64,000 bases of DNA. It comes from Plesiocystis pacifica SIR-1 (lineage in GTDB: Bacteria > Myxococcota_A > Polyangia > Nannocystales > Nannocystaceae). The stretch spans positions 18,269 through 82,268 of the forward strand of contig NZ_ABCS01000040.1 in assembly GCF_000170895.1 (NCBI RefSeq), given 5' to 3'. The position numbers and the translations under genes were made by a program. Under the pieces are notes generated by a model. The model worked only from the letters and a program-made list of their open reading frames with translations, had not been told where the DNA came from and made no database searches. Shown here one piece after another: positions 33,799 through 44,200 of the stretch. Each line of letters starts with the position of its first letter. Position 1 is the first letter of the stretch.

Positions 33799-36700
33799 TC
33801 AGCGCACCAGGTGAGCTCGCACCCACCCGGCGCAGTCGTTGAGCTGATCGCGAAGCATTTGGGCTTTCTGGTGCCCTTTGAACCGGCTTCCGTCGGCTTG
33901 GACGAAGGTCGTCGCCGCATCCCGCAGCCAAGTAGGCGCCGCCTGGCCCAGACGGAGTTCATAGAGATCATCTCCCAGACGGCACCGCCTTATCTCGATC
34001 TTCCGTGGGGAACGGGTACAGTGCGCCCGAAGAGCATCGAGGAGGAGCCCCCCCAGTTCCCTCTCAGCCAGCGATGGACAGTCTTCCCTAGGGGCGAGCC
34101 CAAGCGCTTTCTCGAGGATTCGCTTCTCCCCCTCGGAGGATCGTGCGAGGCTGAGCCCGACGGTGCCTTTCCCGGGCGGCCACGTGCCACGGTACAGTAC
34201 CCACTCCTCCCCCCCGTAGTGCCGCGGCGCCTTCCAGAGCCGAGGCAATTCCTCGTCAGCGCGACAGACGAAGAGCCCCTGGGGAAGTTCCGCGGTGGAA
34301 ACAAGCTGCCGTAGGTGTGCGTTCCCACCCTCATTGAGGAGTGCCACCGCCCGTTCGACTACAGCCTGGGGACCATTCGGCAGGTCGACCGGCGCGTTCC
34401 TCCACGGGAACTCCACGAGGCGCTTGATTGTGCGACCACCCATGGCTGAAACCGCCAACTCTAGCCGCTGTTGATCTTCACTACTCAGCGGGACGAGGAC
34501 CCGTGGACCGCAGACACGCACGTTGGGTGCCTTCCGCGAGGAACTCGGGCGGAATTCACGGGGGCATCGCCCCACGAGACCGAAAGGAGCGGGGTCCTCC
34601 CCGGCCAGTGAGATGACGCGCGGCGGTGTCACCCCGATCGACGAACCACCACGCACGTCCCCGCTGCGTCGGAGTTCTGCGTGCCTCTCGCTAGCATCCA
34701 CACCCTCCATGTCCTCAGTCGACAGCGCCCCTCGAACAGCCGCGTCGATTCCGCTCCTGTCGCACTCCCCGACCGCGTCTAGCCAACGCATAGCAAACGC
34801 CTTCCAGCGGAGACGTGACCCCGACCCCTCGGTGACCCCGACCCCCTTGTCGCGCTCGCGTTTGGATGCTCTCGGATCCTGTACAAGTGCCATGCGGACC
34901 TGAGTTCGCGTCGATGCAACGTCGACAACGTCGACCGCGTCGAGTTCTTCAGTGTTGTTGAGCAGAGCATCCACGCGCTCCCATGCATTGTCGCTAACCT
35001 CGGCCGTGACCTGGCGAGCGGCTTGGAGCAGCTGGAGCGTTCGTTCGCGAGCCCCGACGAGGCTCCCCTGAGACCTCCCCTCTGTGTTCGCCCAAACGTC
35101 GCCGATGCCGAGCGCCTCTTGTAGGACCAAGAGCGGATCCAACGAGATATCCCCCGTGTGGGTCAGCGTTAGCATTCGGAACGGAAGCAGGAACGCGCCA
35201 GGGCTCACGACCAACTTCAACAGCGCCCAGCGAGTTGGCTCGTCCGGCCAGCCGTTCCCGAGGATCCAGCCGGCCGACCTGCAGCACTCGTACCAGCGGT
35301 CTCGCAACGGCCGAACCGAAGCCATACTGGGGAGGCCGAGTGATGCGTCCTGGCGCCCCGTGGCTTCCTCGCGCAATGACTCCTGAAGGTCGTTGATCAG
35401 GCGCTCAAGCAGCGCGGACCTGGCGAGGACGCTGGCCTTCCGCCGCACCGCCTCGTCAGCCTCGTCGAGGCTGCGGGCGCGCTCTAACAGAGCCGCGCTA
35501 CGGAGCAACGGACCTGCCGCCCGCCGTTTGTACCCTGCCTCGATCGCAAACCAGTGACCCTCACTGCGACGTGCTCCAGCGACAAAGCACAGAGCCGGCG
35601 TCAACAGTTCGAGCCGATGTCGGTCGCCATTCACCATGGAAGTAGCTCCAACCACCGCCCCCATCGGTGCTACGAGTTGATCGGGGTCTAAGCCCCCGCC
35701 TACACCCATGAACCCGCCGCTTTGGAACGGGGCCTGCAACTGAACGCTGCGGAACCCCTCATCAGCGTCGTCACGAGGGTCCCAAGGGCATTGACAGAGC
35801 CTTGTGCCCTCCCCGCCAACGCTCACCGTCGTTCCGCTGACACGCCGCGCTCGCCAACTCGGCGTGCCCCCATCTATTATTTCGAAGGTTGACGCCTCGC
35901 TCCATTGCGCGTCCCCGATGCGGACCTCCACGGTGCCGCTCCACGCCTTCACGCCCGCATTCTCCAGCCGCCGCGACGCGGCAGCCACCATGGACGACAA
36001 CTTGACGCGGTCAACAAAGACAATGCGGGTCCGGTCGGCGCCATCGACCTCCCATGTGCACTCTTCGACCTCGAACTCCAACTCTGAGTCGACGGTACCT
36101 CGCCATACCCGAACTCGGACCTGGATCCGCACATCGCCGCTGGGCGAAGCACGTACTTCCAGCGAGAGCGGAACCGCCGGTGGACGAGCGCCTAGAGGCG
36201 GCAGCCCTTCACCCAGCAACTCCGATCGCCAGATCTGGAACGCGCTGTGTGATACTACGACCCCACGCATGGTCGCGGCTGCATTCTCGTCGAGCCTGAG
36301 TTCCAGCCCCCGCCGGTCTTTGTCGTGGGAGAATTCGAGTCGGGCATCCCAAGGGATCTCCCCGCGGAGTTCTACCTCAGCGGAGTCCTGAACTCCCGTG
36401 AGTCCCCCCAGCACCTTCCCGTCTGACCGACACAACTGGGCCGTCCAGGGTCCTCCCTTCTTGGGCGCAGCGCACCACAGAGCGGCGGGCCGTAGCGGGA
36501 CGATCGCGCGCCAGGTTCGGTCGTCGAGTGCTACCAGTTCGTGGACCTCGCCAAGCAAGCGAGGCTGAAGGTCGCGGTCCTCGTCGGCGTTCACCCGGAG
36601 CACACGTTCGACAATCCAGCACGGGGATGCACCAAACAATGAAAGCTCTCCGACCACGGGACGCGAGTCGCTCGCAGAGGCAGGCACGACCTCGTGAGTC

Positions 36701-37956
36701 GCACCCACCGCGGAACCGCGCACGGTGAATCCGTCGCCCCCGGGCCTCTCCTTGAGCCACTTGAGCCGACGGAAATCGCCCGAGGCCGGGAGCACCCCCG
36801 CGACATGCTCTTCGAATAGCTCCCGGCGACGTTCGGAGTTCCCCTCTACCAGCGTGACACGGGCTTCAAGTTTCGCCTCCTCCGCCGGAAGACCGCTGAG
36901 GATACAGGCGCGTCGTCGGCCGATCTCGCGTCGCTTGAGCAGTTGTTCACGCAGGAGCATGTCGGACACTGGAACACCATTGGCCTCCCAGCGCATCGAC
37001 ACGAGTCCCCGTAGGAGCGTCCTCAATGTACCTTTTGAGTAGAAATCACCGAGGTCGAGAGCGAGCGCGTACTTGCCGTGACACACCCCGCTCTTCACGG
37101 CCGGCAGCAACACCAGCGGCGCGCGTACGCGTCGCTCATGCGAGGCGCGGTTGCCAGATCGCGCCTTGTTGACGGCTTCGACCACGCGCGCTCGCGCGCT
37201 CGCAATTAGTGTCTGCTCAACCTGTTGTAGGAGCGCCGTTTCGGCGAGGAGATCTTCGTCAGTCAGGATCCCATGCACCAACAAAGCAATGAGCCCCAGG
37301 ACTGGGACTCCAGAAGTCCCCGCAGCGATCCCTGAGGACCAACGACGGCGCGCCTGTCCGAGCGCTGACGTGCGATCGGCCCGCTCCTCACCGAACTGCT
37401 CCAACGCTTTCGCTACCGCTGCCCACCGTTCCTCAAGTGTCACTCCGCTGCACCAGGCCACTGCAAGCGATCCTCGATCACACAGGTCGTTGGCCTCCCT
37501 CATTTTCGCCGCAGGAACGACCGCGGCAGGGAAAACACGCATGAGCGGCTCACCACCGAAGGCCGGTGGCGCCCGCAAGAAGTTCGTGTTCGCCCTACTC
37601 GTGTCCCCGCTGGTCGGGATTTGCGCAGCCGACTTGAAGAAACCCTCGATCTGTCGACGGTGTTCGGGCCTGAGCTTTGCGTCAAGCCACTCCTCCAACT
37701 TCGCCCATACAGCCTCGGTCTCGAGGGCGGCCTCGGAACTCGCAGCGATCCAGAGCCAGCGATCCAGAGTGTCGACTCCGTCCCGGGTCTCGAACCGACG
37801 CCTCAGGGCTTCACTCAATTCGTCGACATCTTCGCCGTGCTCGATCCCAAACACGTAGCCGCCACACTCTCGCCTTGCCTCGCGAAGGTCGCGATACGCG
37901 GCACGGATCCGCGTGTTGATAGACTGTGCTTCGGTGTGATCAGACACCACCGTCAA
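33799..37956 (-). CDS. druH: DruH-like large protein of Druantia type III
   Basis: The protein is 1385 aa and lies immediately upstream of druE with a 60-base gap. Druantia type III consists of a large protein DruH and the helicase DruE; the size and position fit. I see no enzymatic motif. The N-terminus has helical charged segments, the middle is beta-rich with repeated Trp-containing segments, and a hydrophobic stretch GVPVLGLIALLVHGIL lies near 220. The assignment depends on context with druE more than on sequence. The start is at the edge of a divergent promoter region shared with the DUF6361 operon. Confidence 0.65.
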   Translation of the reverse strand: MTVVSDHTEAQSINTRIRAAYRDLREARRECGGYVFGIEHGEDVDELSEALRRRFETRDGVDTLDRWLWIAASSEAALETEAVWAKLEEWLDAKLRPEHRRQIEGFFKSAAQIPTSGDTSRANTNFLRAPPAFGGEPLMRVFPAAVVPAAKMREANDLCDRGSLAVAWCSGVTLEERWAAVAKALEQFGEERADRTSALGQARRRWSSGIAAGTSGVPVLGLIALLVHGILTDEDLLAETALLQQVEQTLIASARARVVEAVNKARSGNRASHERRVRAPLVLLPAVKSGVCHGKYALALDLGDFYSKGTLRTLLRGLVSMRWEANGVPVSDMLLREQLLKRREIGRRRACILSGLPAEEAKLEARVTLVEGNSERRRELFEEHVAGVLPASGDFRRLKWLKERPGGDGFTVRGSAVGATHEVVPASASDSRPVVGELSLFGASPCWIVERVLRVNADEDRDLQPRLLGEVHELVALDDRTWRAIVPLRPAALWCAAPKKGGPWTAQLCRSDGKVLGGLTGVQDSAEVELRGEIPWDARLEFSHDKDRRGLELRLDENAAATMRGVVVSHSAFQIWRSELLGEGLPPLGARPPAVPLSLEVRASPSGDVRIQVRVRVWRGTVDSELEFEVEECTWEVDGADRTRIVFVDRVKLSSMVAAASRRLENAGVKAWSGTVEVRIGDAQWSEASTFEIIDGGTPSWRARRVSGTTVSVGGEGTRLCQCPWDPRDDADEGFRSVQLQAPFQSGGFMGVGGGLDPDQLVAPMGAVVGATSMVNGDRHRLELLTPALCFVAGARRSEGHWFAIEAGYKRRAAGPLLRSAALLERARSLDEADEAVRRKASVLARSALLERLINDLQESLREEATGRQDASLGLPSMASVRPLRDRWYECCRSAGWILGNGWPDEPTRWALLKLVVSPGAFLLPFRMLTLTHTGDISLDPLLVLQEALGIGDVWANTEGRSQGSLVGARERTLQLLQAARQVTAEVSDNAWERVDALLNNTEELDAVDVVDVASTRTQVRMALVQDPRASKRERDKGVGVTEGSGSRLRWKAFAMRWLDAVGECDRSGIDAAVRGALSTEDMEGVDASERHAELRRSGDVRGGSSIGVTPPRVISLAGEDPAPFGLVGRCPREFRPSSSRKAPNVRVCGPRVLVPLSSEDQQRLELAVSAMGGRTIKRLVEFPWRNAPVDLPNGPQAVVERAVALLNEGGNAHLRQLVSTAELPQGLFVCRADEELPRLWKAPRHYGGEEWVLYRGTWPPGKGTVGLSLARSSEGEKRILEKALGLAPREDCPSLAERELGGLLLDALRAHCTRSPRKIEIRRCRLGDDLYELRLGQAAPTWLRDAATTFVQADGSRFKGHQKAQMLRDQLNDCAGWVRAHLVR

Positions 37957-37988
37957 GCCTACTCCATCCTCGCCAGATCAATTCGCGT

Positions 37989-38009
37989 CGCTCACAAACA
38001 GTGTGAGCG
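37989..38009. promoter_or_regulatory. Dyad in the divergent druH/DUF6361 promoter region
   Basis: CGCTCACA (37989-37996) and TGTGAGCG (38002-38009) are perfect inverted repeats with a 5-base spacer. The site lies 33 bases upstream of the druH start and about 140 upstream of the DUF6361 gene. It could bind a dimeric regulator controlling both operons, possibly one of the two HTH proteins at 44.4-45.2 kb. Confidence 0.45.
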
Positions 38010-38147
38010 CCGCACGTCGCTCGCGGTGGCTTCTAGGAGATGACTTCGACTCGTCGGCTACATCGGTCGAGCGACGACGACGCCTGGTGCACCGGAGTCC
38101 GTAGCCGCAGCTACCAAGATCATTTGCGAGTGAACCAAATCGCCAGC

Positions 38148-39398
38148 ATGGCGAGACCCTGCGATGCTAACCTGACCGTCGTGGAGCCCACCCTCGGTTG
38201 GACACTACTGTCCCGCGCAGCCCTCCGGCACGCTGAGAGAAGCCTCAACGAAGACCAACAAGGCGTCCGCGATGAAATCGGATTCCTCCGCCTCCACCAG
38301 GCCTACGCCAACCGCTTCTTCCCCGGCACGAGCGTGCTGCAAACGCGGCTGCGCTACACGCTGTTCATCCCGTGGATCTACCAGCGCATCGCCGAGTCTG
38401 GAGCGCGCACGCAAATTGCAGAGCGTGTTCAGCAAGAGGAGCTGAGGCTCGTCGCACGTCTGAAGAAGAGCAAAGAGGAGGGCATCATCGGCGGCCGCAC
38501 CTTTCCCCGTCCCGTGTCTCAGCCGGCGTCGATGGTGTACTGGAACGCTCTGACTCGCTGGCAGATCGTCCACGCGCCGCCGGGCCAGGAGCCGCCAAAT
38601 CGTGGGCGGCTGCATCGACACCTCGGGCTGCGTCGTCCGTCCACAAATCTGCGCGACGACGATCACGACCCGCTCGACCCAGAGACTTCGCTCTTTGTTG
38701 GCGTTCCATCGCCGCCCAAGGAGTGGTTCAAGCCGGCCTCGGCGCTGACCTTCATCCTCCCCAACGCAGAGCGTGAGTTCGTTCGACGGCAGTGGATGAC
38801 AGTCGAGCGACGGGTAGACGGGCGGCAGACGCTCTTGGCCCGAATGGCGGACCAACGTCTTGAAGTTGATGAGAGCGACCTACTGTGGTCCGAGAATGTC
38901 CGCCGCGTGGCTGACGCAGATGACGCTGCGGCGCTGGTTCGTGCCGAGCAGGTTGCGGCTTTTTCCGCCATCGGACGGGCGATCTATGCAGCGCTGACGG
39001 AGACGTTGCGTGTCAACGTCGACGGGCTGCCCACTCCGGAGCTGCATCGGGAACAACTCGACAAGGTCTTGGCCCGCTACAGCCGACCGGCTATCGCGCT
39101 GGACATCCCGGCCGTCCTCGACGACGAGCCAGCGCTTGCGGGGTCGAGGATCCTCGAGGTGCTGCGCGAGACCAAGGCCTGGTTACAGGGAAGCAAGCGG
39201 GCCCTGAGTGACCTCGAAGAGGTCTACGCCACCGCGGAGCTGCGCCGCAAGCGACAGCGGGCGCGCCTGCCCCGAACACTCACCGCCCGCCAACGGCGAG
39301 CCGAGTGGGAGGCCGAAAAACACCCACCTGCGCGTCCGATCGGCTACCGCTGGTATCGCGTTCACAGGATGCTGACCGACCTCAATGGAGCAGGATGA
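38148..39398 (+). CDS. DUF6361-family protein
   Basis: The product is 416 aa from the ATG at 38148; a GTG just before EPTLGWTLLS and an upstream ATG at 38040 are alternatives, as none has a clear SD. The segment FPGTSVLQTRLRYTLFIPWIY (near residues 60-80) is the hallmark of DUF6361 proteins, which start with a similar LGW motif. The rest is charged and helical. The function is unknown. It is coupled by ATGA to a PLD-like protein and then to an SNF2-type helicase, so it belongs to a three-gene module probably acting on DNA. Confidence 0.75.
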   Translation: MARPCDANLTVVEPTLGWTLLSRAALRHAERSLNEDQQGVRDEIGFLRLHQAYANRFFPGTSVLQTRLRYTLFIPWIYQRIAESGARTQIAERVQQEELRLVARLKKSKEEGIIGGRTFPRPVSQPASMVYWNALTRWQIVHAPPGQEPPNRGRLHRHLGLRRPSTNLRDDDHDPLDPETSLFVGVPSPPKEWFKPASALTFILPNAEREFVRRQWMTVERRVDGRQTLLARMADQRLEVDESDLLWSENVRRVADADDAAALVRAEQVAAFSAIGRAIYAALTETLRVNVDGLPTPELHREQLDKVLARYSRPAIALDIPAVLDDEPALAGSRILEVLRETKAWLQGSKRALSDLEEVYATAELRRKRQRARLPRTLTARQRRAEWEAEKHPPARPIGYRWYRVHRMLTDLNGAG

Positions 39399-41245
39399 AG
39401 CGCTGGTCAGGTGTCCCCTTTCTCGAAGCGATCCGGCCTGAGCCCGGCTGGCAGGTGGACCGAGCCGCGTTCGCCTCCTACTCTGCCGACCTCGTGGCGG
39501 TCATGGCCTCCCTGCTGGCTTTGGCTGGGCTCGATGACCATCAAGGCAGCGGTAGCAAGGTGTCGGTGGCCCAGGCCCTGGAGGATCTGCGCGGTCGCGT
39601 GTGCTTCGTGTTGCAAGCGGGCCGACTCCCCACCCCCAACGTGAGCCGCAAGATCCTCGGGGTGCTCGATCAGTTCCTGCGTGAAGCCAAGCTCCACGAG
39701 GGGGTGCAGGCGTGGCACGCGAAGATCGCCGTGGCGCGTATGGTGCCGTCGAAGCCGGGACCCGAGGGCGTGGAGTGGCGGGTGTGGATTGGCAGCCGCA
39801 ATTTGACGCGCACGATCGCGTTCGACAGCGGGCTGACCCTGAGGGGCCGACCGCGCCTTCCAAACACGGACCCCTCCTCGGGACGCATCCCCGGTGTCGG
39901 GGACATGATCGAGAAGCTGTTCTCCCAGACCGGCCTCGAGCTCGACATCCCTCCAGATGAGTTTGAGCAGATCGCCTGGGAGAGCCCCCGCGACGTCGAG
40001 GTCCGATGGCTCTCGTTCAACCTCCCGGGGGAGGAGCGCTCGTTACCGCCCGCGCCGGAAGGGCTCACCAGGTTGCATGTGGTCAGCCCTTTTCTCGCCG
40101 GCGGGCTCGTGCGTCGGCTTGGGGGCTGGGGCGACGCGAGCACACACCGGGTGCTGCTGTCCACGCTGCCGGAGCTCTCGACGATCACGGCGCAGGCACA
40201 AGAACCCCTGCGGGGCTATGCGGAGCTGTTGCATCTCGACGCGCCTGAGCTCGAGCCCACGGACATCAAGCTGGTCGCCGATGAGAGCGAGGCTGACGCA
40301 CAGTCCGAGGACGACGATGAGGACCTTGGGTTGCGAGGGCTCCATGCCAAACTCATCCTCGCCGAACACGCGGCCGGCACCGCCCTGTGGATGGGCAGCG
40401 CGAACGCGAGCAACCGCGCCTGGAGCGGGCAAAACTCGGAGGTGGTGGCCGAGCTGGGCATCGGGGACGAGCTGGCGAAAGAGCTCGAGCAGTGGATCGC
40501 TGACCATGCGGTGACCGTATCGCTCGCCGACATTCCGCCACACGAACCCCCAGCGCCCGAAGAGGCCGCCCTCGAGGACGCGCGTCACGAGGTCGCCAGC
40601 ACCTGGGCGGTGACCCAGACCCTCGGTGAGGATGGACCGCTCCTTCACGGAGCACCCCACCCGTCCAACGAGGCGACGATCGAACTCGAGGTCGGACTCC
40701 TCACCGGACCTCGCATCCCTTGGCCGCGTGGGCTCGACCCTCTTCAGCTACCAAGCATCGACCCCGCCTTCACGACTGAGTTGGTGGTCGTGCGTCTACG
40801 GCTCGGCAGCTACGAGACCCAGTGGATCCAGCGAGCACCCCTCCCCGATCCCCCCGGCAAGGAACGCGATCGCCTGGCCATCGCGCGCTTTCTCGACGCC
40901 CGCACCTTGTTGGCCTGGTTGCGTGCGCTGCTCAACGAGCAGGAGCTCGACGGCCAAGATGACGACTGGCAAGACGAGCGGCGCACCGCCTCCACACACG
41001 ATGTGACCGACGCCAGCCCGATCTGGTGGGCCCCCACGCTCGAGGATGTGCTGCGAGCGTGGTCGCGGGATCCCGAGCGCATCCACGCGGTGGACCGACG
41101 CGTCTCCGCCTACTTCGAGATCATGCGCAACCGAGACCGCCAGGACCGAGGTCCAGACGAGCCCCGCACCAAGGACGATGACATGCTCGACGCGTTTTGG
41201 TCGACGTGGCAGCTCCTCCGGGCTGAGCTAGGGGCGGGCTCGTGA
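39395..41245 (+). CDS. PLD-like protein with two HxK...GSxN sites
   Basis: The protein is 616 aa; the ATG at 39395 overlaps the upstream stop. Site one is WHAKIAV (about 107) followed by WIGSRNLTRT; site two is LHAKLILAEHAAGTALWMGSANAS (about 317-338). Both have the His-x-Lys and Gly-Ser-x-Asn of PLD-superfamily enzymes, but the Asp of HKD is not in its normal place, so the fold is PLD-like and a divergent active centre is likely. An acidic insert (DESEADAQSEDDDEDLG) precedes site two. The following helicase gene starts by GTGA overlap. Probable role: nuclease or DNA-binding partner of the helicase. Confidence 0.85.
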   Translation: MKRWSGVPFLEAIRPEPGWQVDRAAFASYSADLVAVMASLLALAGLDDHQGSGSKVSVAQALEDLRGRVCFVLQAGRLPTPNVSRKILGVLDQFLREAKLHEGVQAWHAKIAVARMVPSKPGPEGVEWRVWIGSRNLTRTIAFDSGLTLRGRPRLPNTDPSSGRIPGVGDMIEKLFSQTGLELDIPPDEFEQIAWESPRDVEVRWLSFNLPGEERSLPPAPEGLTRLHVVSPFLAGGLVRRLGGWGDASTHRVLLSTLPELSTITAQAQEPLRGYAELLHLDAPELEPTDIKLVADESEADAQSEDDDEDLGLRGLHAKLILAEHAAGTALWMGSANASNRAWSGQNSEVVAELGIGDELAKELEQWIADHAVTVSLADIPPHEPPAPEEAALEDARHEVASTWAVTQTLGEDGPLLHGAPHPSNEATIELEVGLLTGPRIPWPRGLDPLQLPSIDPAFTTELVVVRLRLGSYETQWIQRAPLPDPPGKERDRLAIARFLDARTLLAWLRALLNEQELDGQDDDWQDERRTASTHDVTDASPIWWAPTLEDVLRAWSRDPERIHAVDRRVSAYFEIMRNRDRQDRGPDEPRTKDDDMLDAFWSTWQLLRAELGAGS

Positions 41246-44200
41246 TCGACGCCAAGCCGTTTCAGCTACGGACCATCGAAACCGTGGTGCGCGCCTTACG
41301 AGACGCGAAGGGCTCGCGGCGCTTCCTGGTCGCGGACGAGGTTGGGTTGGGCAAGACCATCGTCGCGCAACATGTGATCAAGTCCATGATGGAGGGACGC
41401 ACCAAGCCCTTGGTGGTGTTCTACGTCTGCAGCAATCTGGCCATCGCCAGCCAAAATCGTGATCGCTTGCTCGAGGTGCTCGAGCCTGATGACCGCGCGG
41501 GCGCAGCCTGCGAGATCGATCGTCTCTCGCTCATGCCAGCAGGGCAGTTGCCACAGCACGAGCGCCTGCGCCTGTTCAGCCTCACGCCCGACACGTCCAT
41601 CCCCATGCGGAAGGGACGTCGACGCGACGGGCGACAGAGCGAGCGGGCGTTGATCCACGCTCTGGTCAAGCAGCTGTGGCCCGCCGTGTTCAAGGACTGG
41701 AAGCGGGATGTGTTCCAGCGCCGAGCCGCCAAGCATTGGCACGCCATCGTTCGCAGCCAGATGGCGGTGGTACGAAAGAACGCGCGACTTCGACAGACCT
41801 TCCGCCAATCCGTACGCCGCGAGTTCGGCCTTCGGTCAGGCCAGCGTGTCCGAGTGGCCTTTCGCCGACTGCAAGACACTGAGAAGCACCCTGAGCTCGA
41901 GCTCATCGCGCGCCTGCGTAACGCGCTCGCGGCCAGCGCGATCGATGACGTGGGCCCCGACCTGATCATCTTCGACGAGTTCCAGCGTTTCCGGGACCTC
42001 CTCCAGGACCAGGATGACGACGCAGCCGCGCGCATCATCAAGCGTCTGCGCGGAGAGGACCTGAAGTCACGCGCTGGCCTCCTGCTGCTCTCTGCCACTC
42101 CCTACCGCCTCTTCTCCCGGCGTTGGGAAGATGCGACGGGGGCGTCGCACCACCGCGAATTCTTCGACCTGATCCAGTTTCTGTACGGGACGGGGCCCAC
42201 CGCCAAGCGCACCCGGATGAAGTGCGAGAAGGCCTTCGTCCGCCTGTCCGACGTCATGCGTCGGGGAGAGCTCGACTCGCCGCATGCGCTCGAAGCCCGA
42301 GGCGAGGTACAGGACACGCTCAGGCCGATCATGTGCCGAACGGAGCGGGCGTCGCACGAGCATGGCTGGGTCGACTACAAGACGACCCCCCACGAAGCGC
42401 CGTTGATCGCGGAGGACCTTCAGGTGTTCAAGCACTTGTCCAACAGCCTCGACCCCCGCCATCGAACCAGCGCCGTCCACTATTGGGCGTCCATTCCGCT
42501 GCCCATGCAGACGATGCGTCGCTACAAGGTGTGGGAGGACGCCAAGCCCGTGTCCGCCAAGGGGGTGCCCACGCTGACCCGGACGAACCGCAACGAGTGG
42601 GCGCGTCCGGACCAGTGGCCTCACCCGCGCTTGCGCGCGCTCGAGCAGCTGCGGCCCACGAAGAAGCTCGCGCTGCCGTGGGTCAGCCCGTCGCTGCCGT
42701 GGTGGCGCCTCGGTGGTGGGTGGTCTGGAGGCTCAGTCGAGAAGCTGCTCGTGTTCAGTCACTTCCGCGCCGTCCCGCAGACCCTTGGCGCGCTGCTCAG
42801 CTATGGGGTGGAGCAGCGGCTGTTCCAGGGCACCGAGCGCGACTACACCCGGGTCACGCGACAGCGGCTGCTCCAGGCCTCGGCGGAGCGCGCCGCGCTC
42901 CTGGCATTGTTTCATCCCTCGCCCGCGTTGATCGAGCACACTGATCCCTTGCGAGCCGATCGCAGCTCGGTCAACACACTGCGCGATGGGATGCGCGATC
43001 AGGTGCGGAGCTTGTTGGCCAGGCTCGAGATCCCTGTGCGGCCCGGCCGACTCCGCCCTACACACATCGTGCTCGGAGCTCTGGACCAGCGCCTGGACAG
43101 TTGGGCCGACCTCGAGCAGATGTGGCTCGACCTCGCCCGCAAGGTCAGGCGCCGGAGCTCAGATGCCGGCCTCGCGTCCCTGGTCAGCACCTGGTCCGAC
43201 GAGATCGTCGAGCTGAAGTCGGTCGACCCCCGCGAGCTCGACGCGCTGGCCGAATTCGCGCTGTCCTCACCCGGCGTCGTCGTCGGCCGCGCCCTTCGCC
43301 GCCACTGGATGCCCGACGAAGACGTGGACTGGGGCACCTTCTACGAGGCCGTCCTTCGCAGCTGCTGGGTCGGCATGCGTCGCTACCTCGACAGTCAGAT
43401 CTTCGCCGCGGCCTTGCGCGACTCTGACGAGCGCGACTACCCGGTAGCGATCCGCAAGGCGGTGGTCGACGGAAACCTCGAGGCTGTCCTCGACGAGCAC
43501 TTCTGGATCACCGGTCGGCTGCGCGGGGTGAAAGAAGACGGCCTCCTTGGCGAGTTGGACGATGGCCTCGCCCTACGCACCAGTGTATTTGGCCTGAGCC
43601 ATCCTACCCGCCGTAGCAGGCGCGCCGTCAACTTCCGCTGCCACACCGTGCTCCCCTTTACCGACGCGCGAGCTGCCTCCGTCGGCGTCTCTGGTGGATT
43701 GGAGGCCGACAGCAAGTCCTTCCGCCCCGATACCCTGCGTAAGGCCTTCAATACTCCTTTTTGGCCCCACGTCCTCGCCACCACGTCCGTGGGTCAAGAG
43801 GGGTTGGACTTCCATGTGTGGTGCAGGGCGCTCTTGCACTGGGACCTGTGCGGCAACCCCGTCGATCTCGAGCAACGCGAGGGCCGGATTCAGCGCTATG
43901 GGGGGCTGTCGGTCCGACGGGCGCTCGCCCAGCGCCTGGGCGAGCGGGCCTTCGATCAGGATGGCGCTAGCCCGTGGCGACACGTCGAGAGGATCGCGGA
44001 AGAGACAACCGAGGATGACTCCGGCATGGCGCCCTGGTGGGTCTGCGAGGGCGCCGAGATCGAGCGATGGGTGCTTGAGATGCCGACCAGCGCGCAGGTT
44101 CGCAAGCTGGCATGGCTGAAAGAGCAGCGGTTGTTGTATCGGCTAGCGTTGGGGCAGCCCAATCAAGAGGACCTTCTCGAGGTGTTGCGGCGCAAGGGGG

